DNA from: Ruminococcaceae bacterium UBA5891
Lineage (GTDB): Bacteria > Bacillota > Clostridia > Oscillospirales > Acutalibacteraceae
NCBI GenBank assembly: GCA_002431945.1
Contig: DJET01000010.1
Coordinates: forward strand, 1-32,914
Reading direction: 5' to 3'
Length of the DNA: 32,914 nucleotides
Shown: one piece after another, positions 28,057 through 32,914 of the stretch
Layout of the letters: each line of letters opens with the position of its first letter
How positions within the stretch are numbered: position 1 is the stretch's first letter
Notes under the pieces: generated by a model
The model's input: the letters and a program-made list of their open reading frames with translations, nothing else
What the model was told of the DNA's origin: nothing
The model's database searches: none
Translations under genes and position numbers: made by a program

Positions 28057-29592
28057 TTAATCATTTATACCGAAAGCAGCAATAGAGAAATTGTTTTCCA
28101 AGGATTCTATTTTGACGGTTAATGTATGCTGCTTTTTATCCGAAGCGGCATAAAGCGGTGGAGTGTTCCATAAGTGAGAAAATGTGGTAATTGAACTTAT
28201 GGTTTCAGTGGTTGTTTTTCCGGTATCCTTTTCTGTAACGGTTATTTTTGCATTACCGCCGTCTGTGTCACGGTTCATAATAATGCAGAAGCCGCGAATA
28301 TCCTTGATTTCCATTTCTAAGGTTTTGCCCTTGGGAATATTTATAACCGAAAACGTATGATTTGATAGCTTATATTCCTTTGTCTTCAGCGTATAATCGT
28401 TATTCTTAAAAATGATTTTGTTAGTTACGGTGTCGGCCTTATTTCTTATAAACGAAAGACTGTCGACGTATTTAAGCTTAAGGAGATAATCGTCCTTTCC
28501 GTAAACCGAAGCGCCGGAATATTTTATTGCGGGAATGACATAATCGCTTTCGGATGCCGATAATTTTTTAAGCGATTCTGCAAGCATAAGATCTACTAAA
28601 AGTCCTATTCTGCCATGACCTAAATCATTCGGATGAAGGTTATCGTTGGCGGCAAACATATCGCCGTAGTCAGTATAATCACCGAATGCTTCGAGCATAC
28701 TTATTTGCGGCAGCTTGTAATGATCGCCTACGGTTTGCTCTCCGCTTTGTGCAGTGCCTCTATCCCTTTGAGAAAGATAAAGACAAATTACGGCAGCATC
28801 CTTATATGATAAAGCATTGCGCACAAGACCTTCATATGTTGTTGTTAAATAATCGCCGTTACCGTTATCGTTTACGGCAAATTCAAGAATGATAAGATCC
28901 GGATCAAACGCAAGAACATCTTCCTTAATGCGGTATGCACCCATTGCAGATGTGGTTGCGCCTATGCCTGCATTTATAAGTGTAACCTCAATATTCGGGA
29001 ATGTCTTTTTAAACCATGATAATATTCTGTTCGGATAATTCTTGAAGGTGTTGCTGGCCTTGGCACCGTTTGTTATACTCCCGCCTATGGTAGCAATAAC
29101 AAGATTTTCACCCTTGAGCGCTTTTTTAATAAGACCTGCAAGCCTTGCATTGTTCGCATTTGAATAAGCTGAAGTAAGAATAGAAGCATATCCGGCAGAC
29201 ATTTTAAGCTCGCTTGCAAGAGATTTTATGTATTTGTCTGAATTCGCAATTGCGTCGGCTTCGGATATAGGCGTGAATGTTTTTTGAGGCTCTTTATTTC
29301 CGTTTGAGCCGCTGTTGTTATAGTCGGTGTTGCCGATTGACTGATCCGGTACATTGCCCGGATTGTTGCTGCCCGAATTGACATTGGAATTATCAGCAGA
29401 TGAGTTGTTTACTGAACTGTTGTCGGTGTTTTCATATTGTGAGCGCATATCCGTTATAATCTCCTCAACCTCGACATTGCTTGAAATATTTGTTTTGTTG
29501 CAGGCGCAAAGTGCTGTCATACTGATGCAAAGACAGGAACAAAGCAGTCTTTTAAGGTGTTTTGTCTGTGAATTATTGATATTGAATAGCAT
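28057..29592 (-). CDS. Secreted lipoprotein with SGNH hydrolase domain
   Basis: This 511-residue lipoprotein has a signal peptide with lipobox LCAC (Cys31) and an Asn/Ser/Gly-rich linker (about residues 50-105). The SGNH hydrolase domain (about 160-350) carries IATIGGSITNGA (nucleophile Ser), LINAGIGATTS, LEFAVNDNGN and the Asp/His pair in NDNLHPNDLGH. A beta-rich C-terminal domain (about 360-511) could bind carbohydrate. It is anchored outside the membrane and is likely an esterase acting on acetylated or acylated glycans. It is divergent from the AraC regulator at 29872, which may control it. The ribosome binding site is CGGGGGTT. Confidence 0.87.
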   Translation of the reverse strand: MLFNINNSQTKHLKRLLCSCLCISMTALCACNKTNISSNVEVEEIITDMRSQYENTDNSSVNNSSADNSNVNSGSNNPGNVPDQSIGNTDYNNSGSNGNKEPQKTFTPISEADAIANSDKYIKSLASELKMSAGYASILTSAYSNANNARLAGLIKKALKGENLVIATIGGSITNGAKASNTFKNYPNRILSWFKKTFPNIEVTLINAGIGATTSAMGAYRIKEDVLAFDPDLIILEFAVNDNGNGDYLTTTYEGLVRNALSYKDAAVICLYLSQRDRGTAQSGEQTVGDHYKLPQISMLEAFGDYTDYGDMFAANDNLHPNDLGHGRIGLLVDLMLAESLKKLSASESDYVIPAIKYSGASVYGKDDYLLKLKYVDSLSFIRNKADTVTNKIIFKNNDYTLKTKEYKLSNHTFSVINIPKGKTLEMEIKDIRGFCIIMNRDTDGGNAKITVTEKDTGKTTTETISSITTFSHLWNTPPLYAASDKKQHTLTVKIESLENNFSIAAFGIND

Positions 29593-29625
29593 ATTAACCC
29601 CCGATTTTTAAATTTATTTGGTGTA

Positions 29626-29654
29626 TTGACACTTTAAAATTAATATAGTAAAAT
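29626..29654 (+). promoter_or_regulatory. Promoter in the SGNH/AraC intergenic region
   Basis: TTGACA (29626-29631) and TAAAAT (29649-29654) are 17 bases apart on the plus strand. The next plus-strand gene is the AraC regulator about 215 bases away, giving a long AT-rich leader with no visible gene. Confidence 0.65.
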
Positions 29655-29871
29655 ATACGTGTATAAAAACGTTTTTTGCGGTGAAATAAAACGGAAAAAA
29701 ACAAAGCATCAATACTTTTAAAAGGCTTATGAATATATTGTTTTTAAGAAAACTTCACAAAATAAATTCTTATTTACAAATTCATTTTATCATTAAATCA
29801 TTATATTTGTATATAAATATATTACTGCATTTTTTTAGTAATTTATTACTGAAATTTACGGAGGAACAAAA

Positions 29872-30738
29872 TTGGAAGTTAGCAAGTCGCAATCTAAAAA
29901 AATTTATGCTTTAAGCGAACCGGACGGCAGTCAGTATTACAATAAATTCGGTGATTTTTTGCATGTTCATTCATGCGGAATAGCTTCATACAGTCCGTAT
30001 TCTTTTGAAAGGAAAAGCGGCAGCCCGGATTATATGATTAGTATAATAGCAGCGGGTTCCTTAAATTTCAATACGGTTCGGGAGGGCGGAATATTTACTG
30101 CTGCTGTAGGCACGGTGGCTGTTTACAAGCCGCATGAGATGCAAGTGCTTTCGGGAATGTCGGAAGACCTTATACGCTATTGGATTCACTTTACCGGCTA
30201 TGAGGCTCCTGAAATACTAAAACAGTGTAAACTTGACGAGAGACGCTTTTTTACAATCAATAATATGGGACAGACGGAAAAAATATTTTTGAAATTACTT
30301 GCCGAAATGCGTTCTTGCTCTGATTGCAAGCAAATAAAACTGAATGCCTATTTGCTGGATTTGTTGTCTGAAATTTCCAGGTCAACGAACAGTACTTCAA
30401 AAAGCAAACCGATCTTAAAGGATAAAATTGCTCCGGCTATTGACTTTTTAAACACATCATATATGAATGATATATCGCTCGATATGCTTGCTGAAAAGTG
30501 TTGTATGAGCAAGTCGTACTTTATAAATGTGTTTAAGGAATATACCGGGTATCCGCCGTATGAGTACCTGACGAATATTCGCATAGAGAATGCCAAAAAC
30601 CTGCTCTTGAATACCAAAGTAAAGGTTTCAAGTATTTGCTGCGCCGTGGGAATACCCGATCAAAACTATTTTACAAAAGTTTTTAAGCGCTATACAAACG
30701 TCACACCGACAGCTTACAGAAATTCTCATTTATTTTAA
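29872..30738 (+). CDS. AraC-family transcriptional regulator
   Basis: This 288-residue protein has an N-terminal cupin-like sensing domain (about residues 15-150, with GTVAVYKPHEMQVLSG and IRYWIHFTGYE). The C-terminal double helix-turn-helix (about 190-286) includes SLDMLAEKCCMSKSYFINVFKEYTG and VSSICCAVGIPDQNYFTKVFKRYTNVTPTAYR. AraC proteins of this type sense sugars in gut Clostridia. The start is TTG at 29872 after GGAGG. Neighbouring secreted SGNH, deacetylase and phosphoesterase genes are candidate targets. The signal molecule is unknown. Confidence 0.92.
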   Translation: MEVSKSQSKKIYALSEPDGSQYYNKFGDFLHVHSCGIASYSPYSFERKSGSPDYMISIIAAGSLNFNTVREGGIFTAAVGTVAVYKPHEMQVLSGMSEDLIRYWIHFTGYEAPEILKQCKLDERRFFTINNMGQTEKIFLKLLAEMRSCSDCKQIKLNAYLLDLLSEISRSTNSTSKSKPILKDKIAPAIDFLNTSYMNDISLDMLAEKCCMSKSYFINVFKEYTGYPPYEYLTNIRIENAKNLLLNTKVKVSSICCAVGIPDQNYFTKVFKRYTNVTPTAYRNSHLF

Positions 30739-30764
30739 AGAGCCGACGTAATTGCCGGCTTTTT
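30737..30764 (+). terminator. Terminator of the AraC gene
   Basis: AAAGAGCCG and CGGCTTTTT pair (one G-T) around a 10-base loop, ending in T residues right after the stop codon. Confidence 0.75.
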
Positions 30765-30784
30765 AAATTGCTGAACTTTGTTTA

Positions 30785-31585
30785 TTAAGGATATACTATT
30801 CTTTGACCTGCGGGAACTTTAATTATATCCGTTTTATCTCTTTCAACCCATACATCGGTTGAGGTGGGATTATAGAACATTTTTTCGTCCATAGATACTT
30901 TAAGCATTTTTTGAGCAGTAATATAGTTATATATTTCCATATTTGTTGCATACCAAATTTTATCGTTGCCGGATAAAATCTCAAACAGCCTTTCAATTTC
31001 AGACCAATCATTTTCAGTTTTCAGCTCGTGACTGTGACCCCATATATAAAACAACGGCTTTGCCCACTGGCTGTCAAGATCGTTTAAAAAGCTTTCTGCC
31101 GGTTTTTCCGCGTTTTTAAAATGACAGGTAGGGTTCCATTCGAGAAAATCGTCGGGCAGAGAAAAATCGTAGGTTGAATTTACGGTTCTTGAATACTCAA
31201 TTCCGCAGGACCGCATAACCGTAATAACCTCGCTGTTGTATGAGCCGCTAGGGTAAGACATTCCCGTTACGGGATGACCGGCGATATCCTCAAGAACCTT
31301 TCGGTCGTTTATCACCTCCGAAACAAGCGATGAAACCGGCATTCTTGCGGGCCAACCGTGAGAAAATGTATGACAGGCTATTTCGTGATTTTTGTATTCT
31401 CTGTATACCTGCTTTTTTTCTTCTTTGCTTTTGTTTATGAGCTTTTTGCCGTTAAGATGAAAGGTGGATTTAAGGTTATATTTATCGAAAAGAGATATAA
31501 GCCGAATGTCGTTTTCAAAACCGTCGTCAAAGCTGAAGGTGAGAATTCTTTTTACTCCGCCCGGATAGATATGAAACTGTAACAT
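30785..31585 (-). CDS. Polysaccharide deacetylase (carbohydrate esterase 4 type)
   Basis: This 266-residue protein of the NodB-homology fold has ILTFSFDDG with the Asp20-Asp21 pair and HTFSHG with metal-binding His72 and His76, followed by GMSYPSGSYN and FYIWGHSHEL. These enzymes remove N- or O-acetyl groups from glycans using a divalent metal. No signal peptide is present, so a cytosolic or lipid-linked substrate is more likely than cell-wall peptidoglycan. It starts 19 bases after the metallophosphoesterase gene in the same operon. A C-terminal segment with YNPTSTDVWVERD has no assigned role. Confidence 0.87.
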   Translation of the reverse strand: MLQFHIYPGGVKRILTFSFDDGFENDIRLISLFDKYNLKSTFHLNGKKLINKSKEEKKQVYREYKNHEIACHTFSHGWPARMPVSSLVSEVINDRKVLEDIAGHPVTGMSYPSGSYNSEVITVMRSCGIEYSRTVNSTYDFSLPDDFLEWNPTCHFKNAEKPAESFLNDLDSQWAKPLFYIWGHSHELKTENDWSEIERLFEILSGNDKIWYATNMEIYNYITAQKMLKVSMDEKMFYNPTSTDVWVERDKTDIIKVPAGQRIVYP

Positions 31586-31604
31586 AAATCAACAAATCCT
31601 TTCT

Positions 31605-32681
31605 TTAATATATATCTGCACTATGCTCAAAATCGGAAATTTCGGGTATAATGCTTTTCTCTGTGAGGGAGGCTTCGGGTACTACTCCGTAAATCCATTC
31701 CGAACGGGAGCCCTCAATTTTTATATCTCCGTTTTTACTTATGCTTACATTTGCGCTTAAAGGCGATGTGAAAAAGTAAGTATTCATTCCTTGAGTCAAT
31801 TCGGTTAGACTGCGCATATATTTTTTCACCGCCGTGCCGTTATCGTCATATTCCGTAAAGGCGAATTTTTGGTCAGGTGTGTAATGATGACTTTTTGTGG
31901 GTCGCCAGTCGCCGTTTCTTACCGTGTTTACATCAAAAAATACTATATTGTTTTTCAAAGCAATATGGTTGGTGTGGTAGTGTCCGTTAATTGACATAAT
32001 TACCGTTTGGGGTGTTTGCTTATTTGCGGCGTCAAATATTTTCAGAACAGTATCGCTGTCGGGCGAGGAACCCCAGATTTTTGAAAAGCTGTCATGACTT
32101 ACTACGATGCATTTCAGTTTTTTATCCGCTGCGTCAAAAATTGTTTCTTCAAGCCATTTAAGCTGAATGGGTCCGAGACTGTTTTCATATAAATTGCCTG
32201 CCGGAGCTCCCCAGCTGCCGGTTTCATTATGTACCCATTCTTCTGCTTTTGGATTATAAGAATAGTTTGTATCGGTACATATTATTCTGAAACCTTTAAT
32301 GTCAAAGTAATAATATGCCACACGTCCGTCGGTTAAAACTTTATCGTGCGTGCCCCATACAACACTGTCGGTGCGGTTTGTAAGATACGGGGTAACTGCC
32401 TCCATTGAGTTAGGCTGTCTTTCAAGCTCGTGATTGCCGTAAACGCCGTATACCGGCAAGGCATATTTATTATTTATATATGTGTTTATAAGCTCTGGCG
32501 AACCCTTGTAATCGTTGCATAAATCGCCGCAGTGAATTACAAAATCGGAAGCATGGTTATGTCCCCTTGATAAAATATCATCAATATCTTCGATAGACGC
32601 TATATACATTCCCTCTCTGTAATGCATATCTGCAAATACAGTGAATTTTAAAGCGCAATTGTTTTTGTTTATTTTTTCCAC
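31605..32681 (-). CDS. Calcineurin-like metallophosphoesterase
   Basis: This 358-residue protein has the metallophosphoesterase motifs: FTVFADMHY (Asp18, His20), IHCGDLCND (Asp53), YGNHE (Asn83, His84), VVSHDSF and NGHYHTNH. It has no signal peptide. The region after about residue 250 is a beta-rich extension. Enzymes of this class hydrolyse phosphomonoesters or diesters; the substrate is not predictable. The start is GTG at 32681, with AAAGGA about nine bases upstream. It forms a two-gene operon with the deacetylase, suggesting both act on one phosphorylated, acetylated glycan. Confidence 0.87.
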   Translation of the reverse strand: MEKINKNNCALKFTVFADMHYREGMYIASIEDIDDILSRGHNHASDFVIHCGDLCNDYKGSPELINTYINNKYALPVYGVYGNHELERQPNSMEAVTPYLTNRTDSVVWGTHDKVLTDGRVAYYYFDIKGFRIICTDTNYSYNPKAEEWVHNETGSWGAPAGNLYENSLGPIQLKWLEETIFDAADKKLKCIVVSHDSFSKIWGSSPDSDTVLKIFDAANKQTPQTVIMSINGHYHTNHIALKNNIVFFDVNTVRNGDWRPTKSHHYTPDQKFAFTEYDDNGTAVKKYMRSLTELTQGMNTYFFTSPLSANVSISKNGDIKIEGSRSEWIYGVVPEASLTEKSIIPEISDFEHSADIY

Positions 32682-32820
32682 CGTTCATCGTCCTTTCGGT
32701 TTACTGTAATTCAGTATAAACCGTAAAGCCGGTTATGGAATGGATTAAATTGCCGAAAATATATGTAAAATATTGCGGTAATAGAAACCTAAAATCAAAG
32801 TGTAAATTGTTAAAATCCTA

Positions 32821-32849
32821 TTGACATAACTATATTTCGTATATATAAT
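32821..32849 (+). promoter_or_regulatory. Consensus promoter for the gene at the right edge
   Basis: TTGACA (32821-32826) and TATAAT (32844-32849) are perfect and 17 bases apart. The start codon at 32886 follows about 36 bases later, with AGTGAGG as ribosome binding site. Confidence 0.85.
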
Positions 32850-32885
32850 ATATGTAAAATATAAACATACAAGTGAGGCAAAACT

Positions 32886-32914
32886 ATGGTTTACAAGCTT
32901 AAGGATAACCGTGT
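32886..32914 (+). CDS. Partial gene, first nine codons
   Basis: The frame begins MVYKLKDNR and leaves the window. A perfect promoter and a GTGAGG site upstream make it a real gene start. It is divergent from the metallophosphoesterase operon. Nothing about the product can be told from nine residues. Confidence 0.6.

Overview
The window looks like chromosomal DNA of a Gram-positive, low-to-mid GC member of the Clostridia (probably an Oscillospiraceae/Ruminococcaceae-type gut anaerobe). The evidence is strong purine-rich ribosome binding sites, near-consensus TTGACA-17-TATAAT promoters, lipobox lipoproteins, clostridial conjugative-element genes and plant-glycan enzymes. The genus is not determinable from the sequence alone.

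Layout. 1-280 is the 3' end of a 23S rRNA gene followed by a terminator, with no 5S gene or tRNA behind it. 850-4152 is a run of small plus-strand genes: a TfoX-N protein, a hexapeptide O-acetyltransferase, a SANT/Myb-like protein, a lipoprotein esterase, a GNAT acetyltransferase and a HEPN-like membrane protein. The esterase is bracketed by a 32-bp direct repeat and appears to have been inserted into a formerly overlapping gene pair. 4156-4760 is a divergent XRE repressor/small-gene pair with two clear palindromic operators. 4768-6033 is a two-gene membrane/coiled-coil operon. 6177-10043 carries an SGNH esterase, a mannose-6-phosphate isomerase and a GH36 alpha-galactosidase, a plausible intracellular unit for trimming acetylated galactomannan fragments. 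Two tandem copies of a short REP/MITE-like element follow. 10396-13971 is a YdjG/YdjH/YdjI-like envelope module (TPM protein, double zinc-ribbon membrane protein, SPFH protein with zinc ribbons) plus a small membrane protein, with no PspA gene in the window.

14086-15382 is an unusual ribonuclease III-like enzyme with a complete catalytic set and apparently two double-stranded-RNA-binding domains. A hairpin lies in its long 5' leader, and an unannotated 50-codon gene overlaps its stop codon. I regard this as one of the most interesting loci in the window.

15731 to about 26.9 kb is a decayed integrative and conjugative element. Its left edge is a 3' half of a tRNA-Met (CAT) gene. It retains a winged-helix replication/regulatory gene, an ArpU-like gene, VirB2- and VirB6/TrbL-like membrane genes, a frameshifted membrane gene and only the C-terminal end of a VirB4 ATPase. 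No intact integrase, relaxase or coupling protein is visible. The element also carries an accumulation of toxin-antitoxin and defence-like genes. These are an AbiEi antitoxin whose AbiEii partner survives as nine codons, a VbhA-like antitoxin without a Fic toxin, an AbrB/HipA-like kinase pair, a stand-alone Ser/Thr kinase with its own operator-bearing promoter, and a DUF3990-type toxin gene stopped by an in-frame amber codon beside intact DUF3791 genes. A DUF5697-type gene is also stopped by a nonsense codon. The pattern is that antitoxins survive while several toxins and transfer genes are lost.

26994-32914 returns to apparently ordinary chromosome: a Cof-type HAD phosphatase, a secreted SGNH lipoprotein, an AraC regulator, a polysaccharide deacetylase/metallophosphoesterase pair, and the first codons of a gene running off the right edge. 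All family assignments come from reading motifs by eye; no database search was run.
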